From Symbiodinium natans (Eukaryota; Sar; Dinophyceae; Suessiales; Symbiodiniaceae): a stretch of DNA of 64,000 bases. Positions 1 to 9,441 of the stretch are shown one piece after another. Both the position numbers and the translations under genes were made by a program. Each line of letters begins with the position of its first letter. Position 1 is the stretch's first letter. The notes below the pieces were generated by a model. That model was given only the letters and a program-made list of their open reading frames with translations. It was not told where the DNA came from and made no database searches. The DNA lies in assembly GCA_905221605.1 (NCBI GenBank), contig CAJNDS010001591.1, forward strand, positions 635,540-699,539. The letters run 5' to 3'.

Positions 1-24
1 CCCTAAACCCTAAACCCTAAACTT
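1..24 (-). repeat. CCCTAAA telomeric repeat at window start
   Basis: About three CCCTAAA units. The C-rich strand at the left end is the orientation expected of a left chromosome end, but the tract is no longer than many internal ones, so a true telomere is not shown. Confidence 0.9.
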
Positions 25-191
25 CGGCGATACTGCGATAATTCTGACAACTCTTCATTTTCCAGTGAGTACTCATACTTCCAATCATGGAGGAGACACG
101 TGCAACCATCATTCCACCTTGTGTGCCAAGCTATCTCTGGCCTCTTGCTCGTAGCCCGCAACGAGGGTTGCGCACCCTTTAACTCGATGCA
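23..191 (-). CDS. exon-like coding island, unknown product
   Basis: Minus strand is open throughout, beginning CIELKGAQPSLRAT and containing WNDGCTCLLHDWKYEY. The first eight residues recur on the plus strand at 3903 (IELKGAQP), with about 25 bp nearly identical. No start codon; it ends in telomeric repeat on both sides. Function not recognised. Confidence 0.3.
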
Positions 192-193
192 AC

Positions 194-252
194 CCTAAAC
201 CCTAAACCCTAAACCCTAAACCCGAAACCCGAATCCCTAATCCCTAATCCCT
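194..252 (-). repeat. CCCTAAA interstitial tract, degenerate at right
   Basis: CCCTAAA units drifting to CCCGAAA and CCCTAAT. From 253 to 655 there is no clear gene: about 80 bp of possible coding DNA, then AT-rich inverted-repeat-like DNA whose right end (530-560) matches the terminus of the element at 5166. Confidence 0.85.
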
Positions 253-654
253 AAGTGAGTAGAACATCCGAGCTGCGACGCCGGGTGCATGGGCACCGAC
301 AGCTGGGCGCCTGCTCAAGTTCCTACAGGTCCCTTATGGGGTGCCCTTTTATAATACGGCACCCTGATAATACTACTATTTGCTGAAGTCCCAAAAAAAA
401 CGATTCTGACCCTATAAGGGTAAGATAGAGAGAACTAGCTTCATTTTGCGGGGCTCTTAAGCAATAGTAGTATAATGAAGAATGGCCCAATATACCTTAA
501 AAGAGGGTATCGTAGTATAGGGCATATTCTGGTTCATGTACCCTACTTCACATGTTGCCACGCCCAGGACTAGTGATAGCCAAATAGAATTCGAGCCCGC
601 CTCGAAACGTTGCAAGAAAAGAGAATGAAGAACACAACATGGGTTGAGGGTTCA

Positions 655-780
655 GGGTTTAGACCGGGTTTAGGGTTTAGGGTTCAAGGTTCAGGGTTCA
701 GGGTTCAGGGTTTAGGGTTTAGGGTTTAGGGTTTAGGGTTTAGGGTTTAGGGTTTAGGGTTTAGGGTTTAGGGTTTAGGG
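655..780 (+). repeat. TTTAGGG interstitial tract
   Basis: Near-perfect TTTAGGG array with some TTCAGGG units at its left. The island to its right (781-890) has no convincing frame. Confidence 0.95.
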
Positions 781-890
781 CCCCACCACCCCGACCGCAC
801 AACCGAGATGACACAACACGTCACTAGCAGGTCCTACCCGATGCCACACGAGGCAACGGAGCATCAGAAAATCAAAGGAACACATGCTTG

Positions 891-985
891 GAGGTTCACG
901 GGTACTTAGATGCACGTACCCTAAATAAGGTCGTAACCATCGTTACACTACTGATAACCCTACTTGCATGTACCAATGAACCTCC
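891..985. mobile_element. MITE-like element (GGAGGTTCA termini)
   Basis: Terminal inverted repeats GAGGTTCACGGGTAC and GTACCAATGAACCTC enclose about 65 bp. It has no coding capacity and abuts a CCCTAAA tract on its right. Confidence 0.6.
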
Positions 986-1046
986 CTAAACCCTAAACCC
1001 TGAACCCTAAACCCTAAACCCTAAACCCTAAACCCTAAACCCTCAA
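985..1046 (-). repeat. CCCTAAA interstitial tract
   Basis: About eight units. The island to the right (1047-1135) could read DRVAFFRAVDLSS on the minus strand; its PSQDRV start resembles the island at 21.5 kb. TTTAGGG/TTTGGGG repeats follow at 1136-1275. Confidence 0.9.
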
Positions 1047-1135
1047 CCTTTGCCACTTTGGGACATCTTGCACCTGTGAAGCTGAGCTTAGATCCACTGC
1101 GCGGAAGAAAGCCACCCGATCCTGGGATGGAGCTT

Positions 1136-1600
1136 GGGGGTTAGGGTTTGGGGTTCAGGGTTTGGGGTTTAGGGTTTAGGGTTTAGGGTGTAGGGTTTAG
1201 GGTTTAGGGTTTGGGGTTTGGGGTTTGGAGTTTGGGGTTTGAGGCTTGGGGTTTGGGACTATTTGGGGTTTGGGGTTTGGCGATGTGTAGACACAAAGCA
1301 GTCGTGCTCTGGAACTCCGCAAGCAACGATCATGGGGTTCAGGATTTAGGGAGGGAGGGGAGGGAGGGAAGGAGGGAGGGAGAGCGAGATCTATACTCTT
1401 ACCTGGAACCACAAGAAAAAGATGTTTGAAAATATTCCCTTGAACCTTTATATAGCCAAAAGAATACGGCACAATTCCTGAAGGGGGCTTGCAGTTGTGA
1501 GATCTTGGAAACCGTAAACCCTAAACCCTAAACCCTAGACCCTAAACCCTACGCCCTAACCCTAAACCCCAAACCCCAAACCCTAAACTAAACCCTAAAC
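1136..1600. repeat. degenerate TTTAGGG/TTTGGGG tract, G-rich patch, CCCTAAA tract
   Basis: TTTAGGG mixed with TTTGGGG at 1136-1275, a (GGGA)n-like patch at 1350-1385, and CCCTAAA at 1514-1600. No convincing gene lies between them. Confidence 0.8.
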
Positions 1601-1601
1601 A

Positions 1602-1697
1602 GCCGGGAACATCGCCGAGAAGCCAACGGCCTCGTTTAACGAGCGATCTCGGTCGTGGTTCAGGGATGCGACGGACTCGTCCTCCTGGCTTCGAGAG
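1602..1697 (+). CDS. exon-like coding island
   Basis: Plus frame AGNIAEKPTASFNERSRSWF continues open until it runs into a GA microsatellite. Its composition is protein-like and no family is recognised. Confidence 0.3.
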
Positions 1698-1950
1698 AGA
1701 GAGAGAGAGGGACAGAGAGAGAGAGAGAGAACGAGAGAGAGAGAGAGAACAAAAAAAAACAAAAAGAAAAAGAGAAAGAGAGATTAGGGTTAGGGTTTAA
1801 GGTTTACGGTTCAGAGCTTGGAGTTAGAGTTCAGAGCTTAGGGTTTGAGGGAGAGGGAGCCGGAGAGGGAGAGGCAGAGGCAGAGGGAGAGGGCGAGGGA
1901 AAGACAGAGACAGAGACAGAGACAGAGACAGAGACAGAGGCAGAGACTGA
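1690..1950 (+). repeat. (GA)n and (CAGAGA)n microsatellites
   Basis: Purine-only runs at 1690-1790 and 1855-1945, separated by a degenerate telomeric tract. Confidence 0.95.
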
Positions 1951-2090
1951 ACCCTAAAACCCCCGAACCCGAAAACCCAAACCCTAAACACTAAACCCTA
2001 AACCCTCAAGGCCAGAATAATTAGAAAGTGTATGTGATTCACTCAGAACGTGCCTCGTCGATGGGCTTCAATACTCCCTCCTTTTCTTGG

Positions 2091-2220
2091 TCCTAAACCC
2101 TAAACCCTAAGGCCTAAACCCTAAACCCTGAACCCTAAACCCTAAACCCTAAACCCAAACCCCTAAACCCTAAGCCTTAAACCCTAAGCCCTAAGCCCTA
2201 AACCCTAAACTTTAAACAGC
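2091..2220 (-). repeat. CCCTAAA tract with variant units
   Basis: CCCTAAA with CCCTAAG and CCTTAAA variants. Confidence 0.9.
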
Positions 2221-2229
2221 CCTAAACCG

Positions 2230-2281
2230 CTTCAAGAGAGTCAGGTCAAGGCCCTGCATGCCCTCAGGCTTCAGAGGCCCG
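2230..2281 (+). CDS. exon-like island ending in a GTAAGC donor
   Basis: Plus frame LQESQVKALHALRLQRP ends at GGCCCG followed by GTAAGC, a good 5' splice site. The presumed intron immediately contains a TTTAGGG tract (2298-2397), as at 32.9 kb. Confidence 0.35.
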
Positions 2282-2297
2282 GTAAGCCTCAAAATCT

Positions 2298-2397
2298 AGG
2301 GTTTAGGGTTTAGGGTTTAGGGTTTAGGGTTTAGGGTTTAGGGTTTAGGGTTTAGGGTTTAGGGTTTAGGGTTTAGGGTTTAGGGTTTAGGGTTTAA
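2298..2397 (+). repeat. TTTAGGG interstitial tract
   Basis: About 14 perfect units. A short minus-strand open island (2406-2478, SEASEVCVYMFPQP) follows. Confidence 0.95.
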
Positions 2398-2489
2398 GCC
2401 CTACACCCCTTGGAGGTTGCGGAAACATGTAAACGCAGACCTCCGAAGCCTCGCTCCCGTCAGAACCGACCTCGGGAGGGGGTGGGTTG

Positions 2490-2640
2490 GGGGTTAGGGG
2501 GTTAGGGGGTTAGGGGTTTAGGGGTTTAGGGGTTTAGGGGTTTAGGGGTTTAGGGGTTTAGGGGTTTAGGGGTTTAGGGGTTTAGGGGTTCTGGTTTAGG
2601 GTTTAGGGTTTCGAGATGTAGCGTTTGAGTTTAGGGGTTT
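2490..2640 (+). repeat. GGGGTTTA variant (8-bp) array
   Basis: About ten homogeneous TTTAGGGG units, one G longer than the canonical unit, then ordinary TTTAGGG. Confidence 0.9.
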
Positions 2641-2842
2641 GGGGGCTTTGGGGGGGGTGCCTCGAAGAAGGATGCTGATTTTGGGGGAGCCTGTCAGGGG
2701 CCAGCCCTTGAATTATTTCGGGAAATGCCCCACAATTGTGTTTGTTGCGATCCCTCTGATCTACTCTCTACTTCAACCATCCCTGCTTCCCTTTCTTGTG
2801 GCTGAGGCTCCTCGGACCTTTCATGGCTCAGGGCGTGGGATT

Positions 2843-2960
2843 CCCAGACCCCTGGGAGGATCCAAAAAGCAGATCCCTCAAGGGTTCCGAAGAATGACCC
2901 AATAGTCGTATAGGGTACTATTTGTGGGTTCTACTTTTTGGATCCTCCCCGGGGTCTGGG
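2843..2960. mobile_element. MITE-like element with about 27-bp terminal inverted repeats
   Basis: CCCAGACCCCTGGGAGGATC at the left is mirrored by GATCCTCCCCGGGGTCTGGG at the right, extending inward through AAAAAG. Internal sequence is AT-rich and non-coding. From 2961 to 3300 I see no gene, only unassigned DNA with short AT-rich patches. Confidence 0.7.
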
Positions 2961-3357
2961 TTTGGGGCTTGTCCAATCCCTCGCCAGGCGGCAGAGTCTT
3001 GCAATTCTGGTGACCCGCCGCTGCGTTTAGACGAGGAGACCTTCTGGCATCATTTGGCTATCTGCCTGTCTGGGGTAGGTTTGGGAACCCTATAAACAAC
3101 ATATTCTTTGGGTTTTACAAGGATTGTGTAGGGATTAAGGGCAATAGCAAGTATAAAAGTTATGTTCAAAACTACCCCTGCTGTATGTATGCACGCACGT
3201 ATGTGCTTAAACACACATGTCGTATCTTGCTGCCCGGCTAAGATTCTTATGTTCTCATCTATGATCCACGGCATGCGAATCATGAGGCAAAGGTGCAAGT
3301 AAACCCTAAACCCTAAAACCCTGAACCGTAAACCCTAAACCCTAAACCCCTGGGCAG

Positions 3358-3408
3358 AAATACTACGTGGTCGGCCTGACCCAGCTGAAGCTTGAGCGTC
3401 AACTCTGA
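3358..3408 (+). CDS. short terminal-exon-like island
   Basis: KYYVVGLTQLKLERQL then TGA, preceded by GGGCAG as a possible acceptor. It could be the last exon of a fragmentary gene. Confidence 0.35.
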   Translation, partial: KYYVVGLTQLKLERQL

Positions 3409-3569
3409 CATGGCCTGACGATGGGCCTGTGTCAAGCTGGAAGGTGGGTTTAGGGTTTAGGGTTTGGGTTTAGGGTTTCGGGTTTAGGGTTTCGGGTTTC
3501 GGGTTTAGGGTTTTGGTTTGAGGGTTGAGGGTTTAGGGTTTAGGGTTTGGGGTTTAGGGTTTCGGGTTC

Positions 3570-3652
3570 CACCCGTCCACATTCATGACCCACACCTCGC
3601 CAAGCTTTGCGTGCAGCTTCCAAAAGGCATCTGCCTGCCCAAAATCAAGAGG
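3570..3652 (-). CDS. exon-like island with AFWKLH motif
   Basis: Reads PLDFGQADAFWKLHAKLGEV and on to MNVDGW. The AFW(K/E)LH motif recurs in the island at 24.54-24.74 kb, so the two are probably pieces of one gene family. Function unknown. Confidence 0.45.
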
Positions 3653-3654
3653 TT

Positions 3655-3902
3655 TCGGGTTTAGGGTTTAGGGATTAGGGATTAGGGTTTTAGGGTTTAG
3701 GGTTTAGGGTTTAGGGTTTAGGGTTTAGGGTTTAGGGTTTAGGGTTTAGGGTTTAGGGTTTAGGGTTTAGGGTTTAGGGTTTAGGGTTTAGGGTTTAGGG
3801 TTTAGGGTTTAGGTTTAAGGGTTTAGGGTTTAGGGTTTAGGGTTTAGGGTTTAGGGTTTAGGGTTTAGGGTTTAGGGTTTAGGGTTTAGGGTTTAGGGTT
3901 TA
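3655..3902 (+). repeat. long TTTAGGG tract
   Basis: About 35 units with few variants. Confidence 0.97.
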
Positions 3903-4078
3903 GCATCGAGTTAAAGGGTGCACAACCAGGAGCAGCGGAATGTCTGGGACGCAGTGCAGCGCTGGTCATGCCCCCCATGGCAGCAGGCCTTGTGCTCCAT
4001 ATCTTGGCACGCATCCGCCATGCGGCATTCCAACTGGAGCTGGTCTTGCTTGTCGTGGCGTGCCACAAAAACGCAACC
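3903..4078 (+). CDS. exon-like island sharing the IELKGAQP segment
   Basis: Plus frame IELKGAQPGAAECLGRSAAL is open for about 170 bp. Its first 25 bp match the minus strand of the island at 23-191 and then diverge, so these are junction-sharing fragments in opposite orientation. Confidence 0.3.
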
Positions 4079-4148
4079 CTAAACTCTAAACCCTAGACCC
4101 TAAACCCTACACCCTAAACCCTAAACCCTAAACTCTAAACCCTAAACC

Positions 4149-4210
4149 CCATAGATTCCGCCCTCGTTGGCACGGGCTCTCCACGCTTTGGCGAAAAGCA
4201 TGCGGAACCG
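4149..4210 (-). CDS. short exon-like island
   Basis: RFRMLFAKAWRARANEGGIY, preceded on the minus strand by a CTTAG acceptor-like site. No family recognised. Confidence 0.3.
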
Positions 4211-4283
4211 CTAAGCCCTAGGGGTGGTCAAGCCACTAGCCAACCCTGCTGGGACCTTCCCGGCTGCGGAGAGCAAGCAACAG

Positions 4284-4375
4284 GGTTTAGGGTTTAGGGT
4301 TTAGGGTTTAGGGTTTAGGGGTTTAGGGTTTAGGGTTTAGGGTTTAGGGTTTAGGGTTTAGGGTTTAGGGTCTAG
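4284..4375 (+). repeat. TTTAGGG tract
   Basis: About 13 units. Confidence 0.95.
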
Positions 4376-4388
4376 GGAATCTACGCAC

Positions 4389-4533
4389 CTGCGCCGGCCG
4401 TTCTTCATAGTAGCCGATGAGGCGATGACCATTGCAGAGCAGAAGCCATGCCCTCATGCGACTTCAGCTGACGCAAGAATATAACTTCCAAGGAGCTCCA
4501 TCGATCTTGTACAGCTCCAGATCCTGTGCTGAA
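4389..4533 (-). CDS. two adjacent exon-like segments with a GTGCGT donor
   Basis: On the minus strand AQDLELYKIDGAPWKLYSC runs to a stop; a second segment, AWLLLCNGHRLIGYYEERPA, then ends at CAG|GTGCGT, a good donor. The intervening stop suggests either a tiny intron or decay. Confidence 0.35.
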
Positions 4534-4744
4534 TATGGGGGGGGGGACCGAAGTGTGCCTGATTGGGGTCCGTATCATAAAGGAATCCTACTATTTGGGG
4601 GGTGAATACTACGCTATCCTCTTATTCTCGTAAACCGCCATATGTCCAAGCCGAACCAGACATGGGGGTTACCGAAAATAGGGATACCTTACTGTGGTCC
4701 TTGTTATATGTTGTGGGGGCCCCGTATTTTCGCAAACCCCACAT
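4533..4744. mobile_element. two tandem family-A MITE-like elements
   Basis: Two copies side by side (about 4533-4643 and 4660-4744). Each has ATGGGGGTT-type ends, CGAAAATAGGG or its complement inside the ends, and a GGGGTCC core. This is the commonest element family here (also 9.44, 12.23, 25.26, 28.95, 39.57, 41.97, 42.57, 50.34 and 61.39 kb). Confidence 0.65.
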
Positions 4745-4791
4745 GAAGAAGACCGACTTGCGCAGAGGCTGCCAGTTCAAGGGCAGCCGCT

Positions 4792-4893
4792 AAACCCTAA
4801 ACCCCAAACCCTAAACCCCAAACCCTAAACCCCAAACCCTAAACCCTAAACCCCAAACCCTAAACCCGAAACCCTCAACCCTAAGCCCTAAAC
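4792..4893 (-). repeat. CCCTAAA/CCCCAAA tract
   Basis: Alternating CCCTAAA and CCCCAAA units. Confidence 0.9.
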
Positions 4894-4895
4894 CC

Positions 4896-5016
4896 GACGA
4901 TGCGCATTGCTTGGGAGCTCGGTCCTCCAGGTCAGCAAAGTTCTCACTGGCAGGATTTTTCGAGTCCAAGGACCACTCGCCCTTCCTGAAGAGTCCTTGC
5001 TGGTTGGCTCTTCTGT
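4896..5016 (-). CDS. exon-like island, unknown product
   Basis: Reads RRANQQGLFRKGEWSLDSKN then ASENFADLEDRAPKQCA. It has charged, soluble-protein composition and no stop in 120 bp. Bounded by CCCTAAA on one side and TTTAGGG on the other. Confidence 0.45.
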
Positions 5017-5092
5017 TTCGGGTTTAGAGTTTAGGGTTTAGGGTTAGGGTTTAGGGTTTAGGGTTTAGGGTTTAGAGTCAGGGTCAAGGTCG

Positions 5093-5170
5093 TGCCGAAG
5101 AGAGCAGACTGGAGACTGGAGGAGCATGGGAGAGCATCAGATCTGCAAATTGCGGAAAGCAAACTCATGT
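5093..5170 (+). CDS. exon-like island
   Basis: VKVVPKRADWRLEEHGRASD is open in the plus strand; a second plus frame is open too, so the call is tentative. Confidence 0.25.
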
Positions 5171-5290
5171 GAAGTAGGGTACATAATTCTTGTACCCCCA
5201 GAAGGACACAAGGTATATACACTCACCAATATTAAAAAGGAACCTTCTATACACTCACCAAGAACAGTAATATAAACCCTGCTTCATGTG
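5166..5290. mobile_element. family-D MITE-like element
   Basis: Ends CATGTGAAGTAGGGT and ACCCTGCTTCATGTG are inverted. The interior has two copies of TATACACTCACCAA. Relatives lie at 10.41, 13.39 and 36.03 kb, the last interrupted by TTTAGGG. Confidence 0.65.
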
Positions 5291-5446
5291 AATCCAAGAC
5301 CCCTAGCCCTAAACGGAAACCCTCTCAAAACCCTCTTAATACCCTCTTAGAACCCTCTTTAAACTCTTCGAACCCTGAGCGTCTACCCTCAGACCCTACA
5401 CACCCGCCCTTCGAAAGCCCTACACCCCTAAAGCCCCCTAAATTGG

Positions 5447-5525
5447 GCTGCCACCGTCTGAAGGCCGAGACGTCTGCCGGAAGACCAACTTCCACTCCGT
5501 CTCGGGCACCTGCCCAGTTTGGGGG
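5447..5525 (+). CDS. exon-like island with two cysteines
   Basis: EGRDVCRKTNFHSVSGTCPV on the plus strand. A T/G-rich decayed telomeric tract follows (5526-5660). Confidence 0.3.
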
Positions 5526-5689
5526 TTGAATTTTGGGGGGTTTGGGTTTCGGGGGGTTTTGGGAGGTTTTTGGAAGGTTTTTGAGGGTTTTGGGGGGGTT
5601 TTGGGGGTTTTGAGGGTTTTGGGGGCAAATGGGGGGAAATGGGGGGTTTAGGGGTTTCGGGTTTCGGGTTCAAAGCTATTAAGTCGGCC

Positions 5690-6108
5690 CCCTGTATGGA
5701 TACCCTCTGGAAGCCCAATTCTGACAGCCAAGATCGTGCCTCAGATGGGGCCTGTAGCTCCGAGGTTAAGTCATCGTTGCCTGCCGTAGGCGCCACGCGT
5801 TTCGATGCGGCCACGGGCTTGTAGGCGTGTGGGGTTGGGCCGATCGACTGCAAACAAGGCCCGGCTAGAACCCGAGATGAATCGCTATGTCCAGGTGAAA
5901 CCGAGCGGCATGACGACAGCTTCAGAGCATCGGCGACCACCTGATGCAGAATGCACAAGCATCTCAAGGCAAACTCCTGGGGTAGAAGAACCGACGACCT
6001 TGCCATCCACGCCGTACGTGGCAAGCTTGATGGTGTCACCCTTGGTGAAGGTGTACCTTCCCGTGGTGACTATATCCGCCGATGTCGAGCATGCGTCCTG
6101 CTCGAACC
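5690..6108 (-). CDS. two putative exons with intervening intron, secreted-type strand-rich fragment
   Basis: The first segment (6108 down to 5885) follows AAATCAG and reads DACSTSADIVTTGRYTFTKG, DTIKLATYGVDGKVVG and STPGVCLEML to a TAG. The second (5847 down to 5690) follows a good TTGTTTGCAG acceptor and reads AYKPVAASKRVAPTAGNDDL and ARSWLSELGFQRVSIQG. Candidate donors lie in the first, but reading phase does not resolve which is used. The beta-strand-rich text with spaced cysteines suggests an extracellular domain; no family assigned. Confidence 0.5.
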
Positions 6109-6489
6109 CTGATTTGAGATCCTAAAAAGGAACCCTGAAAGGAGTGTCCACCTCTGTCGAAAGGACAAAGGGGCCCAAATTCTGTGGAGGTGTTGGGCGA
6201 TCGGCGGGCGGGGGGTCTGTGGCGTTGAGTGCATTTGGGGATTTCCCAGAATAGGGGTACCCCTTATTCACCCCAAAATAGAGCACTTACAAAAAGGACC
6301 CACCAAAATAGGCACCGCTGATTTTGAGAAGCCGCCCATTTAAGTTTTAGTGAGATGGTGTGAGCCGCCGTGACAACGCTCAAGCAGATCTTCCCAGCCT
6401 CCCCAACAGCTTCTGGCGGCCTTCGGCAGGCGACGCCAACACGCAAAAAAAAAAAAAAAAACAGTGAGCTGACCTCCTGATGCATCTGG

Positions 6490-6590
6490 TCAGTTCTCAA
6501 AATTCTGGTCCCTTTTTGAGCACCCTAAATAGTAGGGGCCGCCTTAGAAAAGCGACCCTAAAAGGGACCAGAATTTGGAGAAGTGACTAT
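6490..6590. mobile_element. family-E MITE-like element
   Basis: TTCTCAAAATTCTGGTCCCTTTTTG is mirrored by AAAAGGGACCAGAATTTGGAGAA. Relatives lie at 31.26, 45.77 and 55.62 kb. The wider stretch 6110-6820 also holds a degenerate related element (6237-6312), a poly-A run at 6445 and weak minus coding signal at 6336-6443; no firm gene. Confidence 0.65.
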
Positions 6591-6823
6591 CTGACTTCTG
6601 CTGTTCGGTTGCCCGCCTTGCTTCTGGTTCACGCGCAGGGTGGTTGACTGGCCTCCCTGTGTGATGACGACGGGCACGTTGGAGGCTCGGTTTGGATACG
6701 GCGTGTAGCCTCAGCTCCGCAACTTGCAAGCGCGAAAGGAACAAGAGCCGAAAAATGGCTCAAAGCAAGCCGGCTGCGAACGACTGTCCTAAACCCTAAA
6801 CCCTAAACCCTAAACCCTAAACC

Positions 6824-6913
6824 CTTGTAGCGCTTCCAGGCAACTCAGCAGCACCAAGAAGGTGCCTGAAGGCACCGCCCAGGTCACCGAGCCGCCAGCG
6901 CGCTTGTCCTCTC
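6824..6913 (-). CDS. exon-like island
   Basis: EDKRAGGSVTWAVPSGTFLV then LLSCLEALQ. Flanked by CCCTAAA and TTTAGGG. Confidence 0.35.
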
Positions 6914-6999
6914 ACAAATCGTAGGGTTTAGGGTTTAGGGTTTAGGGTTTAGGTTTTAGGGTTTAGGGTTTAGGGTTTACGGTTTACCTCAGGACTTAG

Positions 7000-7300
7000 G
7001 GTTTAGGGTTTTAGGGGTTTAAGGGTTTAGGGCTTAGGGGTTTAGAGGCTTAAGGGTTGAGGGGTTGGGGGTTATTAGCGGTTTAGGTTCAGTGGTTTCG
7101 GGTTTCGGGGCTTACAAAACCCCATTCTGTGTGAGGTTTTCAGGGTTTTTAGGGGTGTTGGGGGCTGTTAGGGCCTTTGGGCTTTGAGGGCTTTAGGGTT
7201 TTAGGGTTTTAGGGTTTTAGGGTCTTAGGGTTTTAGGGTTTTAGGGTTTAGGGTTTTAGGGTTTTAGGGTTTTAGGTTCTTAGGGTTTTAGGGTTTAGGG
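7000..7300 (+). repeat. decayed telomeric DNA and TTTTAGGG (8-bp) variant array
   Basis: Irregular T/G-rich units, then about ten TTTTAGGG units at 7195-7290. Confidence 0.9.
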
Positions 7301-7329
7301 TCCATATTGTCCCAGCTCTCCCACACCAG

Positions 7330-7414
7330 GTCCCAACTTTACACCGGGCCCGTGAGTCAGCGTACATCAACTTCGGCGAGCTCCTACTCCGAGAAGCCAC
7401 AGGACCCTCTAGCT
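7330..7414 (+). CDS. exon-like island after a CACACCAG acceptor
   Basis: A C/T-rich stretch and CACACCAG precede a plus frame reading RARESAYINFGELLLREATG. Confidence 0.35.
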
Positions 7415-7482
7415 AAAGCCCGAAACCGAAAAAACCCTAAACCCTAACCCTAAACCCTAAACCCTAAACCCTAAACCCTAAA

Positions 7483-8030
7483 CCCTCTCTACCATATATA
7501 TTTAAACCTTAATTGTATTTTCAAAATTTGGCCGCTTTATTTTCAGAATTTGGCCGCTTTATTTTCAGAATTTGGCCGCTTTATTTTCAGAATTTGGCCG
7601 CTTTATTTTCAGAATGAGCCAAAATCAAGCCAAAGGCTAATTGAATTTCAGAATTTGGCCGCTTTATTTTCAGAATTTGGCCGCTTTATTTTCAGAATTT
7701 GGCCGCTTTATTTTCAGAATTTGGCCGCTTTATTTTCAGAATTTGGCCGCTTTATTTTCAGAATTTGGCCGCTTTATTTTCAGAATTTGGCCGCTTTATT
7801 TTCAGAATTTGGCCGTTTTATTTTCAGAATTTGGCCGCTTTATTTTCAGAATTTGGCCGCTTTATTTTCAGAATTTGGCCGCTTTATTTTCAGAATTTGG
7901 CCGCTTTATTTTCAGAATTTGGCCGTTTTTGGCTTTCTCAATGTAGTGGGATTCTCTGGGTGGGTGGGTGCTATATCCGAGCCGTAAATAAAGCTTAACC
8001 ATAAAGCTGCTCGACCCGGAGTGCTGAACC
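7483..8030 (+). repeat. 22-bp satellite cassette, copy 1
   Basis: A unique left flank (CTCTCTACCATATATATTTA), about 17 units of a 22-bp repeat (consensus AATTTGGCCGCTTTATTTTC then AG), one 38-bp spacer beginning ATGAGCCAAAATCA, and a unique right flank to 8030. Unit length is not a multiple of three and all plus frames stay open, so the long ORFs are artefacts. Each unit ends in a pyrimidine run and CAG, which looks like a 3' splice acceptor. Confidence 0.97.
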
Positions 8031-8057
8031 CTAAACCCTAAACCCTAAACCCTAAAC

Positions 8058-9195
8058 CCTCTCTACCATATATATTTAAACCTTAATTGTATTTTCAAAA
8101 TTTGGCCGCTTTATTTTCAGAATTTGGCCGCTTTATTTTCAGAATTTGGCCGCTTTATTTTCAGAATTTGGCCGCTTTATTTTCAGAATTTGGCCGCTTT
8201 ATTTTCAGAATCAGGCCAAAGGCTAATTGAATTTCAGAATTTGGCCGTTTTTATTTTCAGAATTTGGCCGCTTTATTTTCAGAATTTGGCCGCTTTATTT
8301 TCAGAATTTGGCCGCTTTATTTTCAGAATTTGGCCGCTTTATTTTCAGAATTTGGCCGCTTTATTTTCAGAATTTGGCCGCTTTATTTTCAGAATTTGGC
8401 CGCTTTATTTTCAGAATTTGGCCGTTTTATTTTCAGAATTTGGCCGCTTTATTTTCAGAATTTGGCCGCTTTATTTTCAGAATTTTGCCGCTATATTTTC
8501 AGAATTTGGCCGCTTTATTTTCAGAATTTCGCCGCTTTATTTTCAGAATGAGCCAAAATCAGGCCAACGGCTAATTGAATTTCAGAATTTGGCCGCTTTA
8601 TTTTCAGAATTTGGCCGCTTTATTTTCAGAATTTGGCCGCTTTATTTTCACAATTTGGCCGCTTCAGAAATTGGCCGCTTTATTTTCAGAATTTGGCCGC
8701 TTTATTTTCAGAATTTGGCCGCTTTATTTTCAGAATGAGCCAAAATCAGGCCAAAGGCTAATTGAATTTCAGAATTTGGCCGTTTTATTTTCAGAATTTG
8801 GCCGCTTTATTTTCAGAAATTGGCCGCTTTATTTTCAGAATTTGGCCGCTTCAGAATTTGGCCGCTTTATTTTCAGAATTTGGCCGCTTTATTTTCAGAA
8901 TTTGGCCGCTTTATTTTCAGAATTTGGCCGCTTTATTTTCAGAATTTGGCCGCTTTATTTTCAGAATTTGGCCGCTTCAGAATTTGGCCGTTTTATTTTC
9001 AGAATTTGGCCGCTTTATTTTCAGAATTTGGCCGCTTTATTTTCAGAATTTGGCCGCTTTATTTTCAGAATTTGGCCGCTTTATTTTGGCCGTTTTTGGC
9101 TTTCTCAATGTAGTGGGATTCTCTGGGTGGGTGGGTGTTATATCCGAGCCGTAAATAAAGCTTAACCATAAAGCTGCTCGACCCGGAGTGCTGAA
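8058..9195 (+). repeat. 22-bp satellite cassette, copy 2 (expanded)
   Basis: The same left and right flanks as copy 1 enclose about 40 units with three spacers and several shortened units that lack TTATTTT. Copies 1 and 2 are joined by a short CCCTAAA tract, so the whole cassette duplicated as a block. Confidence 0.97.
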
Positions 9196-9315
9196 CCCTA
9201 AACCCTAAACCCTAAACCCTAAACCCTAAACCCTAAACCCTAAACCCTAAACCCTAAACCCTAAACCCTAAACCCTAAACCCTAAACCCTAAACCCTCAC
9301 CCTAAACCCTAAACC
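9195..9315 (-). repeat. CCCTAAA tract
   Basis: About 17 near-perfect units. Confidence 0.97.
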
Positions 9316-9317
9316 CG

Positions 9318-9400
9318 TCCAGCAGATAGTTGCGCCCGGTGAAGCCGGGCACGGCTCGGCTTGTGGTCCAATCACCCTCCTTGTCATTGCAAGGGCTCTG
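9318..9400 (-). CDS. exon-like island, possible carbohydrate-binding/discoidin-type fragment
   Basis: QSPCNDKEGDWTTSRAVPGF then TGRNYLLDG. A tryptophan followed by PGF-x-G-x-x-YL resembles a strand pair in golvesin/CBM-type beta-sandwich domains; this is a resemblance, not an assignment. Confidence 0.45.
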
Positions 9401-9441
9401 GGGTTTAGGGTTAGGGTTTAGGGTTTAGTTTAGGGTTTAGG

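Noticed and set aside
1-24. True chromosome end at the left of the window
   Set aside because: Only about three repeats, and longer tracts in both orientations are everywhere inside. Orientation fits an end but nothing else does.
7613-8760. Dinoflagellate spliced-leader gene or relic
   Set aside because: Only an 11-bp match (ATTTTGGCTCA on the minus strand) within the satellite spacer, without the rest of the leader or its donor.
7550-9165. Long ORFs of FGRFIFRIWPLYFQNLAALF type, in all plus frames
   Set aside because: The 22-bp satellite has no stop in any plus frame, and its length is not a multiple of three, so all three frames give the same cycling peptide.
7483-9195. CRISPR array
   Set aside because: Regular repeats without unique spacers; the 22-mers are contiguous, and the setting is eukaryotic.
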